Below, one piece after another: positions 51,751 through 56,995 of a stretch of 57,164 bases of DNA. The position numbers were made by a program, and so were the translations under genes. Every line of letters begins with the position of its first letter. The stretch's first letter is position 1. Origin of the DNA: a virus; IMG/VR virus record IMGVR_UViG_3300004369_000017, positions 1 to 57,164 of that record. The stretch is one strand, 5' to 3'. The notes below the pieces were generated by a model. That model saw only the letters and a list, made by a program, of their open reading frames with translations, made no database searches and was not told the origin of the DNA.

Positions 51751-52536
51751 ATGAAACAATATTGGTTCTTCGCCAACAACGAACTCACAGTTAAGTACAA
51801 AGAGTATTGTGACATGACTCTTGCAATGCTGGCGAGTCAATCCATCAATGCCCCCGACTTAATCCCCCTCATGATATATGATGGTGAGCCTTGCGAGTTT
51901 ACTAGGCTCGTAGAGGAATCAGGGGCAACCATCCTGTATCACAAATATTCCCTCATTGACACTATTGCGGAGAACCCACTGTGGGAAGATGTGCGGTTCC
52001 AAAGAATTACTCGCGGCACCTATCTACGTCTCGATATCCCCACCTTGTTTGAGAAGCATCAACTCAACTCATCCCTCCCCGTCTTGTATACAGACATTGA
52101 CGTTATCTTCCTGCGTCAGCCGCCGCCCTTTGAACTTGGAAACGCCCCCTTTGCATGTGCTCCAGAATTTGACAAAGAAGACTACTGTAACATCAACGCG
52201 GGGGTTATGTACATAAATATAGAGGGGATGTCGCAAACTCGCCACGCCCTCTGTAAGTATATCAAACAGCACCACTTAGACACAACCGCCTATGATCAGG
52301 GGATTTTACGAGGGTTTTATACTGGACAATGGGGGCATCTGCCGATAGAATACAACTGGAAGCCCTATTGGGGGATCAATGAAAACGCCCTACTTGTACA
52401 TTACCACGGTCCCAAAGCTTTCATGAGGGGCAGTCAGCACGTAGAAAATAGCATCAAAGATTTGCAAGTAGGCGGCTACGCCTACTACTGTGGAGTCTAC
52501 GATGCCTACCTGAACATATTCAACAGGGTGTCATAA
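51751..52536 (+). CDS. GT8-like glycosyltransferase
   Basis: A GT-A enzyme of 261 aa: VLYTDIDVIFL contains the metal-binding D-x-D (115-117); NAGVMYIN (149-156), DQG (182-184) and HYHGPKAF (217-224) are the typical GT8 follow-up motifs (N-A-G-V, D-Q, H-x-x-G). It likely transfers a sugar from a nucleotide donor to a phage or host acceptor; lacking a signal or membrane segment, it acts in the cytoplasm. It is early-side and separate from the late double GT2 enzyme, so the two may work on different acceptors. Its codon use and base composition look richer in G/C than the neighbours, a hint of later acquisition. Confidence 0.8.
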   Translation: MKQYWFFANNELTVKYKEYCDMTLAMLASQSINAPDLIPLMIYDGEPCEFTRLVEESGATILYHKYSLIDTIAENPLWEDVRFQRITRGTYLRLDIPTLFEKHQLNSSLPVLYTDIDVIFLRQPPPFELGNAPFACAPEFDKEDYCNINAGVMYINIEGMSQTRHALCKYIKQHHLDTTAYDQGILRGFYTGQWGHLPIEYNWKPYWGINENALLVHYHGPKAFMRGSQHVENSIKDLQVGGYAYYCGVYDAYLNIFNRVS

Positions 52537-52539
52537 ACA

Positions 52540-52758
52540 ATGTCTGAAAAAGTCTTTTTCAAGCTTAAGGATAGTCTAGGCATATTTAATTCGTGGCTGT
52601 TTTTCACTGTATATGAACAGAAAAGGGGCATTATGATGAATACGTTTCGCACACCTCTGTATGTAGAATCAGAAAATATGATGGAAGATGAAATTAAGCT
52701 ACGCGAGTTGCAGTCGTGGTACATGTCGCCTGCCAGCGATTCAGAGGGTGCCGAATGA
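52540..52758 (+). CDS. Small protein, unknown function (72 aa)
   Basis: Starts 3 nt after the glycosyltransferase stop with no clear binding site; an in-frame ATG at 52633 (MMNTFRTPLYVESE) has AGGGG about 7 nt before it and may be the real start (41 aa). The N-terminal part is aromatic (FNSWLFFTVYE). No family is recognised. The end overlaps the next gene's ATG. Confidence 0.45.
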   Translation: MSEKVFFKLKDSLGIFNSWLFFTVYEQKRGIMMNTFRTPLYVESENMMEDEIKLRELQSWYMSPASDSEGAE

Positions 52759-52877
52759 GGCAATGGGCGAGGATTAGAAAATACATTTCCGAGGGGCCGA
52801 GTGAAGATGTATGGACCACCCCGCGTTTTTGGACAGATTCAGACACATTCCGATCTGAAGATAAAACCCCACCCTAG
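52755..52877 (+). CDS. Tiny protein (40 aa)
   Basis: ATGA overlap with the preceding gene, 40 codons: MRQWARIRKYISEGP, then an acidic, Trp/Thr-rich end. Too short for a family call; overlap and clean frame support it. Confidence 0.4.
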   Translation: MRQWARIRKYISEGPSEDVWTTPRFWTDSDTFRSEDKTPP

Positions 52878-52892
52878 TTGTACAGTGTACAA
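52878..52892. promoter_or_regulatory. 15-bp palindrome TTGTACAGTGTACAA
   Basis: A perfect dyad (7 bp on each side of a central G) directly follows the stop codon of the 40-aa gene and lies ~70 nt upstream of the next promoter-like box. It has the size of a dimeric repressor operator. As RNA the stem would have almost no loop, so DNA binding is more likely than termination. Confidence 0.5.
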
Positions 52893-52961
52893 ACGCATTT
52901 TATTTGTAAAATTCTGAGAAAATACTTGCTTTTACCTGTGGATTCAGCTCTGAAAATACGA

Positions 52962-52967
52962 TATAAT
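52962..52967 (+). promoter_or_regulatory. -10 box TATAAT ahead of first GW-family gene
   Basis: TATAATACTTAG occurs 42 nt before the 49-aa gene in the same setting as the other early promoters. No good -35 is seen at the usual distance (nearest hexamer TGGATT), so it may be weak or activator dependent. Confidence 0.5.
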
Positions 52968-53009
52968 ACTTAGACGCGAGTGACAAACACATAACATCGG
53001 AGAGAAGCA

Positions 53010-53159
53010 GTGTTCGGAATCACCAAAGAGCAGCAACTCATTTTGAATGAACTCATGCGGGACGGATTCGAATGTCACGTTGATAAGAATGGTTGGACGA
53101 TTGGCGGTCAAACGTTCAGCACCCTTGAAGAAGCTCTAGAATACGCGGGGACGCTCTAA
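53010..53159 (+). CDS. GW-family small protein 1 (49 aa)
   Basis: GTG start with GGAGAG upstream. The sequence, MFGITKEQQL... then V-D-K-N-G-W-T-I-G-G and F-S-T-L-E-E-A-L-E-Y-A, belongs to a family of four paralogs in this window (see 53493, 54388, 56552). Helix, short strand with D-x-x-G-W, then helix is the common layout. The next gene's ATG overlaps the stop. Function unknown; the setting suggests a host-takeover protein made early. Confidence 0.6.
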   Translation: MFGITKEQQLILNELMRDGFECHVDKNGWTIGGQTFSTLEEALEYAGTL

Positions 53160-53254
53160 TGTACGAATCGATTCAGGATGCCATGCCGTTTGTGTTTGGT
53201 GCAATGTCTTTTCTGGCAATCATGATGTTTCTGGAAAATAAAGAAATTCTTTAA
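53159..53254 (+). CDS. 31-aa single-membrane-helix microprotein
   Basis: TAATG overlap with the first GW gene. The middle PFVFGAMSFLAIMMFL is a clear transmembrane helix with charged ends (E-S-I-Q-D before, E-N-K-E after). It could act at the host membrane (for instance an inhibitor or exclusion protein), an inference from topology alone. Confidence 0.5.
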   Translation: MYESIQDAMPFVFGAMSFLAIMMFLENKEIL

Positions 53255-53262
53255 GATTAGAC

Positions 53263-53290
53263 TTGCACCGTTGACGATAGTTGTTATAAT
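53263..53290 (+). promoter_or_regulatory. Early sigma-70-type promoter
   Basis: TTGCAC at 53263-53268, 16-nt spacer, TATAAT at 53285-53290, followed by ACACTCTCACAAGCAAC, the initial transcribed sequence shared by several early promoters. Drives the 57-aa gene and overlapping followers. Confidence 0.75.
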
Positions 53291-53322
53291 ACACTCTCAC
53301 AAGCAACGAACCAAAGAAAACA

Positions 53323-53496
53323 ATGATGATTACTGAAACCCACGACAACAAACAGTACACTGGCCGAACTTCACTTGACATTGCTTTGCAGGTTGCGAGT
53401 GATCGCGATGACGCCAGCCGCCAGCAGCGACGTTACAACCGTCGCCCATATGTTGGGCAGAAATGCTCTGAAGATCGTAAACTGAGGAACAAATGA
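53323..53496 (+). CDS. Small Arg-rich protein (57 aa)
   Basis: ATG at 53323 (a second at 53326), 33 nt after a promoter -10; stop overlaps the next ATG (ATGA). The N-terminus is neutral (MMITETHDNKQYTGRTS); the C-terminal half carries Arg runs (SRQQRRYNRRPY) suited to nucleic acid binding. No family is recognised. Confidence 0.5.
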   Translation: MMITETHDNKQYTGRTSLDIALQVASDRDDASRQQRRYNRRPYVGQKCSEDRKLRNK

Positions 53497-53675
53497 TTCA
53501 CCCGCAAGATCAGCTTATCGTGGACAGGATGTTCCGCGATGGGTTTGAGTTGAAGATTGTGAAAAACGGTTGGCAATTGATTGATCCAATGGGGGGGAAA
53601 CAAACGTTCTCAACATTTGGATTATTGAAGCAAGCAAACCCCTGTTATTGGAATGATGAACATGCGTCACGATGA
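53493..53675 (+). CDS. GW-family small protein 2 (60 aa)
   Basis: ATGA overlap with the previous gene. Pattern: L-I-V-D-R-M-F-R-D-G-F-E-L then V-K-N-G-W-Q-L, a 4-residue insert (PMGG), and T-F-S-T-F-G-L-L-K-Q-A. It matches the other GW paralogs in this window except that the first Asp is replaced by Val-Lys. A C-terminal extension W-N-D-E-H-A-S-R is unique. Role unknown. Confidence 0.6.
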   Translation: MIHPQDQLIVDRMFRDGFELKIVKNGWQLIDPMGGKQTFSTFGLLKQANPCYWNDEHASR

Positions 53676-54150
53676 ACTGAGAGAATTGATTACTGCTCAC
53701 GAAAACTGTACTATACAGGCGGCTCGCGACCATATCGCGAAGGCTATCCGTGTTCTGGTAAATGCTGAGTTCACGGATGGCCAGTCTATCCGTGACAGGA
53801 TTATCGAAGTATATAATGAAGGAGCAGGAAGGCATTTCATTGCCGCCATTCGTGAATATCGTTCACTGACAGAAGCAAGTCTTAAAGATGCCAAGCACAA
53901 GGTAGAAGAAATCACAGGCCACAAGCCAATTGATCCTAAGATTTCTATCTCTTTGCAAGAGTTTCAAAGTCTTGATCAGGGAGTCGCCTGCAAACCCGAC
54001 AATATCCGCCTCGGACAGGCGTACATGATTGAACTATATAAGCTCAGTCCAGCAATATACAATCTAGTAATAGCTAAGGGGCTGGACTGCTTCCATGAAG
54101 ACGACAAGTATGCCGCCGTGAGACTGTTTGTTCACGACTTTATCAAGTAG
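53653..54150 (+). CDS. Phage protein with L7/L12 C-terminal-domain-like motif (165 aa)
   Basis: Begins inside the end of GW gene 2. Three in-frame starts (residues 1, 2, 4) are possible; I keep the longest. Residues 64-85, AAIREYRSLTEASLKDAKHK plus V-E, align without gaps to the ribosomal L7/L12 C-terminal helix region (A-x-I-K-x-x-R-x-x-T-x-x-x-L-K-E-A-K-x-x-V-E). The rest is helical with a Cys pair only in separate places. Such domains recruit translation or other factors; a role in redirecting host translation is inference. No transmembrane segment is present. Confidence 0.55.
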   Translation: MMNMRHDELRELITAHENCTIQAARDHIAKAIRVLVNAEFTDGQSIRDRIIEVYNEGAGRHFIAAIREYRSLTEASLKDAKHKVEEITGHKPIDPKISISLQEFQSLDQGVACKPDNIRLGQAYMIELYKLSPAIYNLVIAKGLDCFHEDDKYAAVRLFVHDFIK

Positions 54151-54210
54151 CGTCTCATCTTAACCACCAGCCTAGCCCGCTGGCGAGTCTGTTTATTCAA
54201 TTCCAGAATA

Positions 54211-54259
54211 AATCGGCCCGCCAAAATTGTTGTAAGTCTATACGCTGTAACGACTTGCG
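54211..54259 (+). repeat. Dispersed ~50-nt element, copy A
   Basis: One of three related copies (others at 55137 and 56385) starting AATCGGCCCGCC. It contains a TGTAAGTC/GACTTGCG stem with a 13-nt loop and is preceded by two more perfect hairpins (54167-54171/54179-54183 and 54192-54198/54206-54212). An AT-rich run and an early promoter follow. May end or process the upstream transcript. Confidence 0.65.
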
Positions 54260-54310
54260 TTGACAAAATAAAAACTTTTTATTTCTTTCTGTTTTTCTAT
54301 TGCTTTGGGG

Positions 54311-54338
54311 TTGTGAGTGTCGATAGATAGAGTATAAT
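54311..54338 (+). promoter_or_regulatory. Early sigma-70-type promoter
   Basis: TTGTGA at 54311-54316, 16-nt spacer, TATAAT at 54333-54338, then ACGCTTATCAG. It lies after repeat copy A and feeds the 48-aa GW gene. Confidence 0.72.
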
Positions 54339-54387
54339 ACGCTTATCAGAAACAACAATTTGTTACAAATGACTCAGGAGAAACACG

Positions 54388-54534
54388 ATGACGACTTCAC
54401 TCACACAAGCACAGCGAATCACCCTGATGGAATTGCGACGACAAAACGCTGACATGTACGTTGATAGTTACGGTTGGTGGTTGCAAGGCGTTGTCTATCC
54501 TACGCTGGAAGCTCTGCTGAATGCTGCTGGCTAA
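54388..54534 (+). CDS. GW-family small protein 3 (48 aa)
   Basis: AGGAG stands 8 nt before the ATG (MTTSLTQAQRITLMELR). Layout matches GW genes 1, 2 and 4: helix with Q-x-x-x-L, V-D-S-Y-G-W-W-L, then Y-P-T-L-E-A-L-L-N-A. It is a single-gene promoter unit. Function unknown. Confidence 0.6.
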   Translation: MTTSLTQAQRITLMELRRQNADMYVDSYGWWLQGVVYPTLEALLNAAG

Positions 54535-54559
54535 TTGTGAAAATTATTCGAAACCAAGC

Positions 54560-54588
54560 TTGACATTGCAAACGCTATCGATTAGAAT
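54560..54588 (+). promoter_or_regulatory. Early sigma-70 promoter
   Basis: TTGACA at 54560-54565, 17-nt spacer, TAGAAT at 54583-54588, then ACCCCTTCACAGCAAC. Sits 25 nt after the GW3 stop and drives the duplicated 72-aa gene. Confidence 0.8.
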
Positions 54589-54618
54589 ACCCCTTCACAG
54601 CAACCAACCCTTTGGAGA

Positions 54619-54756
54619 GTTACCATGGAAGCTACCCACATTGATGACATTCTGACCGCTGAAGAAAAGGCTGCACGAGAGTTCTGGGGGGTTACGATGG
54701 AAGATACCCACATTGATGACATTCTGACCGCTGACGAAAAGGCTGCACGAGAGTTC
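54619..54756. repeat. 72-bp tandem duplication including start codon
   Basis: Bases 54619-54690 recur at 54691-54756 with only three changes in the first 66 nt. The duplication carries a TTAC(C/G)ATG start context and adds a second H-I-D-D-I-L-T-A-x-E-K-A-A-R-E-F segment to the protein. Confidence 0.92.
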
Positions 54757-54843
54757 GCCGAATACTTTGAAGAATTTGGGCGAATTGAACGTGAGAACAA
54801 TGACTCAAAAGAATTGATTGAAGAAATGGAAAATTTCTTCTAA
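54625..54843 (+). CDS. Acidic small protein with internal duplication (72 aa)
   Basis: The N-terminus (MEATHIDDILTAEEKAAREF) is repeated at residues 25-44. The rest is an acidic helix (EYFEEFGRIEREN...). The second copy also has ATG and a GG-rich stretch, so a shorter 48-aa product from 54697 may exist. High Glu content (about a quarter) and helical character suggest a binding or inhibitor peptide (DNA mimicry is possible but unproven). No family is recognised. Confidence 0.55.
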   Translation: MEATHIDDILTAEEKAAREFWGVTMEDTHIDDILTADEKAAREFAEYFEEFGRIERENNDSKELIEEMENFF

Positions 54844-54850
54844 AACAGGG

Positions 54851-54879
54851 TTGACGGGCTACAGTGGGGCGGTTATAAT
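54851..54879 (+). promoter_or_regulatory. Early sigma-70 promoter
   Basis: TTGACG at 54851-54856, 17-nt spacer, TATAAT at 54874-54879, then ACCGCCTCACC. It starts 8 nt after the stop of the duplicated acidic gene. A frame reading through it from 54818 is not the real gene start downstream. Confidence 0.82.
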
Positions 54880-54925
54880 ACCGCCTCACCTTTCTCACTT
54901 GTACTACACCATACGGAAAGCTGTC

Positions 54926-55105
54926 ATGAACGATCTTAACGCGCTGCACCTTGACAACACAGATTTCTGGTCTGACATTGAATTCTGGATGGATTCTGTC
55001 CACTTTTGGACAAACCAACTTACTAAGTATGGCGACAAAAACGGTTTCTACGCTAAGTTGATTAAACAGGCGTGGGGACAGGTCGATTATTACCTATTCG
55101 GCTGA
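54926..55105 (+). CDS. Small Trp-rich protein (59 aa)
   Basis: I use the ATG at 54926, downstream of the promoter at 54851, with GGAAAG upstream, not the longer frame from 54818. The protein is aromatic (four Trp: FWSDIEFWMDSVHFW and KQAWGQV) and helical. No family is recognised. Confidence 0.55.
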   Translation: MNDLNALHLDNTDFWSDIEFWMDSVHFWTNQLTKYGDKNGFYAKLIKQAWGQVDYYLFG

Positions 55106-55136
55106 TCACTAAACCGATGGCTTGCAATGTGCAAAA

Positions 55137-55186
55137 AATCGGCCCCGCCAAAATTGCCGTAACTCCTGTGATGGTAACGACTTACG
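55137..55186 (+). repeat. Dispersed ~50-nt element, copy B
   Basis: Second copy of the element seen at 54211 and 56385: AATCGGCCCCGCC then AAATTG, a CGTAACTC/GACTTACG stem (one mismatch) and a T-rich run afterwards. An upstream CCGAT (55114-55118) can also pair with its ATCGG. The T-run makes it the most terminator-like copy. Confidence 0.65.
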
Positions 55187-55232
55187 AGGAGTATTTTCTT
55201 TTTATTTTTTTTCATTTTCTTATGGCTTAGGC

Positions 55233-55261
55233 TTGACTTAGCAGAGCAAATAGACGATAAT
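55233..55261 (+). promoter_or_regulatory. Early sigma-70-type promoter
   Basis: TTGACT at 55233-55238, 17-nt spacer, GATAAT at 55256-55261; a second TATAAT at 55267-55272 is close by. Follows repeat B and drives the 71-aa gene. Confidence 0.72.
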
Positions 55262-55300
55262 ACGTATATAATAAACAATCACAATCACGAGAGAAACACA

Positions 55301-55516
55301 ATGCTAATCAAGACACGCGGACTGACAGTTGGTAGTATCATGGCTTCTGGCGAAAAGGTGATCGGCACCAACGAAGAAGATCACTACTATACAGGCAAAC
55401 CAGTGCTCAGAGTGGTACTAAGCAAAGAAGTTGACGGCGGCTACAAGAATCGTGTCGCCTACTGGAATCTGAACGGAAATGTTTTTGTCAAACAGCTTGC
55501 AACCCGCTTTGCTTGA
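55301..55516 (+). CDS. Small beta-rich protein (71 aa)
   Basis: ATG after GAGAGAAACACA, 29 nt past a -10-like box. Sequence pattern G-L-T-V-G-S-I ... Y-Y-T-G-K-P-V-L-R-V-V ... N-R-V-A-Y-W-N-L-N-G suggests a small beta barrel. Stop at 55514-55516; the next promoter's -35 begins 3 nt later. No family is recognised. Confidence 0.5.
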   Translation: MLIKTRGLTVGSIMASGEKVIGTNEEDHYYTGKPVLRVVLSKEVDGGYKNRVAYWNLNGNVFVKQLATRFA

Positions 55517-55518
55517 GC

Positions 55519-55547
55519 TTGACAGACAAGCCAGATTCGACTACAAT
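55519..55547 (+). promoter_or_regulatory. Early sigma-70 promoter
   Basis: TTGACA at 55519-55524, 17-nt spacer, TACAAT at 55542-55547, then ACGCTCTCACAGTAAC. Its -35 starts 3 nt after the previous stop. Confidence 0.82.
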
Positions 55548-55586
55548 ACGCTCTCACAGTAACTAACTCAAACAGGACGCAAGAAG

Positions 55587-55796
55587 ATGCCACGACCAGA
55601 AAAGAACCTTTGGTATTCAGTACGTATTGACGGCGTTGTCCCCAGCGATTTCTCACAGGAACTCGATTTCCTGATGGTCGCACAATACGAGGGGTGCAAC
55701 TACGAAGTGGCTGATCAGTCACAATTCGACGGTGCATATGACAGGGGCAGGGGTAAGAATATCCTAAAATTCAAATTTGTTGAGATGTTCGGTTGA
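55587..55796 (+). CDS. Small protein, unknown function (69 aa)
   Basis: ATG at 55587 follows ACAGGACGCAAGAAG. The sequence (WYSVRIDGVVPSDFSQELDF) is mixed beta/helix with a basic R-G-R-G-K stretch before a final strand. Its stop overlaps the next promoter. Function unknown. Confidence 0.5.
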   Translation: MPRPEKNLWYSVRIDGVVPSDFSQELDFLMVAQYEGCNYEVADQSQFDGAYDRGRGKNILKFKFVEMFG

Positions 55797-55821
55797 AAGC
55801 CAGAAACGGTTCCGCTATAAT
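55793..55821 (+). promoter_or_regulatory. Early sigma-70-type promoter overlapping a stop codon
   Basis: TTGAAA at 55793-55798 contains the TGA stop of the previous gene; 17-nt spacer; TATAAT at 55816-55821, then ACGCCCTCACAGTTAAC. It shows how tightly the cassettes are packed. Confidence 0.82.
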
Positions 55822-55857
55822 ACGCCCTCACAGTTAACACCTCACAGGAACGCTACT

Positions 55858-56271
55858 ATGTCACAGTCACCGCTGAATATCGTCGCCCTTCGCCAAGAAT
55901 GCCTTGAAGCAATGGCACAAGCAATCTGTATCCCCAACAGCTACCTCGCTCCAGAGTTTCGGAATAATCGCAAAGTAAGCGGAAAGATGGGTGAGGATGA
56001 TTCTGTACAGCGTGAACAGTCGCAGAGCATCGCGACAATTCTCCGAAAGGTTGAACAAGCCGAACTGATCGCCGCTCTGAAAGACGCCCCAAGCGAAGCT
56101 GAACTGCTGAAGCAAACTCGATTGTCACGGATTGAAAGTTATGCTGAGCAGTTTGACGCAAGCGAATCCTTTGAATACAACGTAGATGAAGACCTACTAT
56201 ACAGACGACAGCTTGAATTTGCTAATGCGATTGGTATGGAATTTGATGAAGAGGATTCTTGGGGTGAATAA
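55858..56271 (+). CDS. Helical acidic protein, unknown function (137 aa)
   Basis: The ATG at 55858 has CAGGAA upstream and lies 36 nt after a promoter -10; a longer frame from 55777 overlaps that promoter and is rejected. The protein is helical with Glu/Gln runs (VALRQECLEAMAQAICIPNS, then E-Q-S-Q-S-I-A-T-I-L-R-K) and an acidic C-terminus (FDEEDSWGE). No family is recognised. One of the larger early genes. Confidence 0.58.
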   Translation: MSQSPLNIVALRQECLEAMAQAICIPNSYLAPEFRNNRKVSGKMGEDDSVQREQSQSIATILRKVEQAELIAALKDAPSEAELLKQTRLSRIESYAEQFDASESFEYNVDEDLLYRRQLEFANAIGMEFDEEDSWGE

Positions 56272-56410
56272 GGTTTGGCAGATTGTATGGCTGGACATGG
56301 GCACCGGCAGGATAAAGCCGGTGCATAAAATGATCAACAACTTTCCAACACTGTACAGAAATACGGTTGCCGATCCGTCAAAAAAATCGGCCCGGACAAA
56401 TTTGTCATAA
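56264..56410 (+). CDS. Possible 48-aa protein overlapping repeat C
   Basis: A GTG start inside the previous gene's last codons opens a 48-aa frame (VWQIVWLDMGTGRIKPVHKM...) that ends in repeat copy C. It may be a coupled gene, or merely a frame left open by chance: the DNA also forms a perfect hairpin at 56301. Low confidence. Confidence 0.3.
   Translation: MNKVWQIVWLDMGTGRIKPVHKMINNFPTLYRNTVADPSKKSARTNLS
56301..56324 (+). other. Perfect GC-rich 8-bp hairpin
   Basis: GCACCGGC and GCCGGTGC form a strong stem with an 8-nt loop, between the 137-aa gene and repeat copy C. No T-run follows directly, so it may be a stability or pausing element. Confidence 0.6.
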
Positions 56411-56434
56411 GTCTATATGACACAACAACTTACA
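56385..56434 (+). repeat. Dispersed ~50-nt element, copy C
   Basis: Third, most diverged copy: AATCGGCCCGGAC, AAATTTG, then a TAAGT/ACTTA stem with ~14-nt loop. CCGAT at 56371-56375 can pair with its ATCGG, as in copy B. An AT-rich stretch and a promoter follow, as with the other copies. Confidence 0.6.
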
Positions 56435-56484
56435 ACGGCTTTTAGAAAATTTCAAATTCTTTGTGAAATTATTAGTGTCTGGGG

Positions 56485-56513
56485 TTGCACAGTGTCGATA
56501 CTAAGTGTATAAT
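56485..56513 (+). promoter_or_regulatory. Early sigma-70-type promoter
   Basis: TTGCAC at 56485-56490, 17-nt spacer, TATAAT at 56508-56513, then GCGTCTTCACAAGAAC. Drives GW gene 4. Confidence 0.8.
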
Positions 56514-56551
56514 GCGTCTTCACAAGAACGACAGCCAACAAGGAAACAAAG

Positions 56552-56710
56552 ATGTTCAACCTGAGTAAATCTGAAAAAGCGGTTTTCGGCAAGCTGGTTT
56601 CCAATGGCAACGACCTGCACGTCGATGGTTCTGGCTGGCACTTTAACGAGATGGTTTTCGAATCTTTTCGGGAATTCTGGAAATTCTGTCAAGATCAGCT
56701 TGACAAATGA
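56552..56710 (+). CDS. GW-family small protein 4 (52 aa)
   Basis: ATG at 56552 with AAGGAAAC upstream. MFNLSKSEKAVFGKLVSNGN then L-H-V-D-G-S-G-W-H-F and V-F-E-S-F-R-E-F-W-K-F. This keeps the same helix, D-x-x-G-W strand and helix order as GW1-3. The following promoter's -35 starts within its last codons (56700). Unknown function. Confidence 0.6.
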   Translation: MFNLSKSEKAVFGKLVSNGNDLHVDGSGWHFNEMVFESFREFWKFCQDQLDK

Positions 56711-56728
56711 CGGTCACTGTAGTACAAT
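56700..56728 (+). promoter_or_regulatory. Early sigma-70 promoter overlapping gene end
   Basis: TTGACA at 56700-56705 (inside the last codons of GW gene 4), 17-nt spacer, TACAAT at 56723-56728, then ACAAGCACAAGAAACAAC. Drives the next two genes. Confidence 0.82.
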
Positions 56729-56761
56729 ACAAGCACAAGAAACAACATCACTCAGGAGAAA

Positions 56762-56995
56762 ATGATGACACCCATCACAAGTCGAGAGATTCCAGAAGGT
56801 TTCCAACTTGATTGGAATTCAGAAACGTGGAACGTTGGGTTCGTGTTTGTCTGGTCTGAAGTGTTTGAAGGTTACTTACAACAGGGGCAGATCACCGTGA
56901 AACCCGGTGATACGCTGTCAGAAGCGTTTGAGCGGGCAGTTGGTGAACCGTTGTTCTCTGATCGTGAAGTATTCTTTGTAAAGGAACAGGCATGA
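56762..56995 (+). CDS. Small acidic protein (77 aa)
   Basis: AGGAG lies 3-6 nt before two adjacent ATGs (56762, 56765). The protein is aromatic and acidic (FQLDWNSETWNVGFVFVWSE) with a middle T-V-K-P-G-D-T-L-S-E-A-F-E-R-A helix cap. Its stop overlaps the next ATG. No family is recognised. Confidence 0.52.
   Translation: MMTPITSREIPEGFQLDWNSETWNVGFVFVWSEVFEGYLQQGQITVKPGDTLSEAFERAVGEPLFSDREVFFVKEQA

Noticed and set aside
54818-54925. Longer start for the Trp-rich 59-aa gene
   Set aside because: The frame from 54818 runs across a sigma-70 promoter at 54851-54879; the ATG at 54926 lies downstream of it.
55777-55857. Longer start for the 137-aa gene
   Set aside because: The upstream part overlaps another gene's end and a promoter; the ATG at 55858 has a better binding site.
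54211-56434. CRISPR-like array
   Set aside because: Only three diverged copies with irregular ~900-1250-nt spacing and genes between them.
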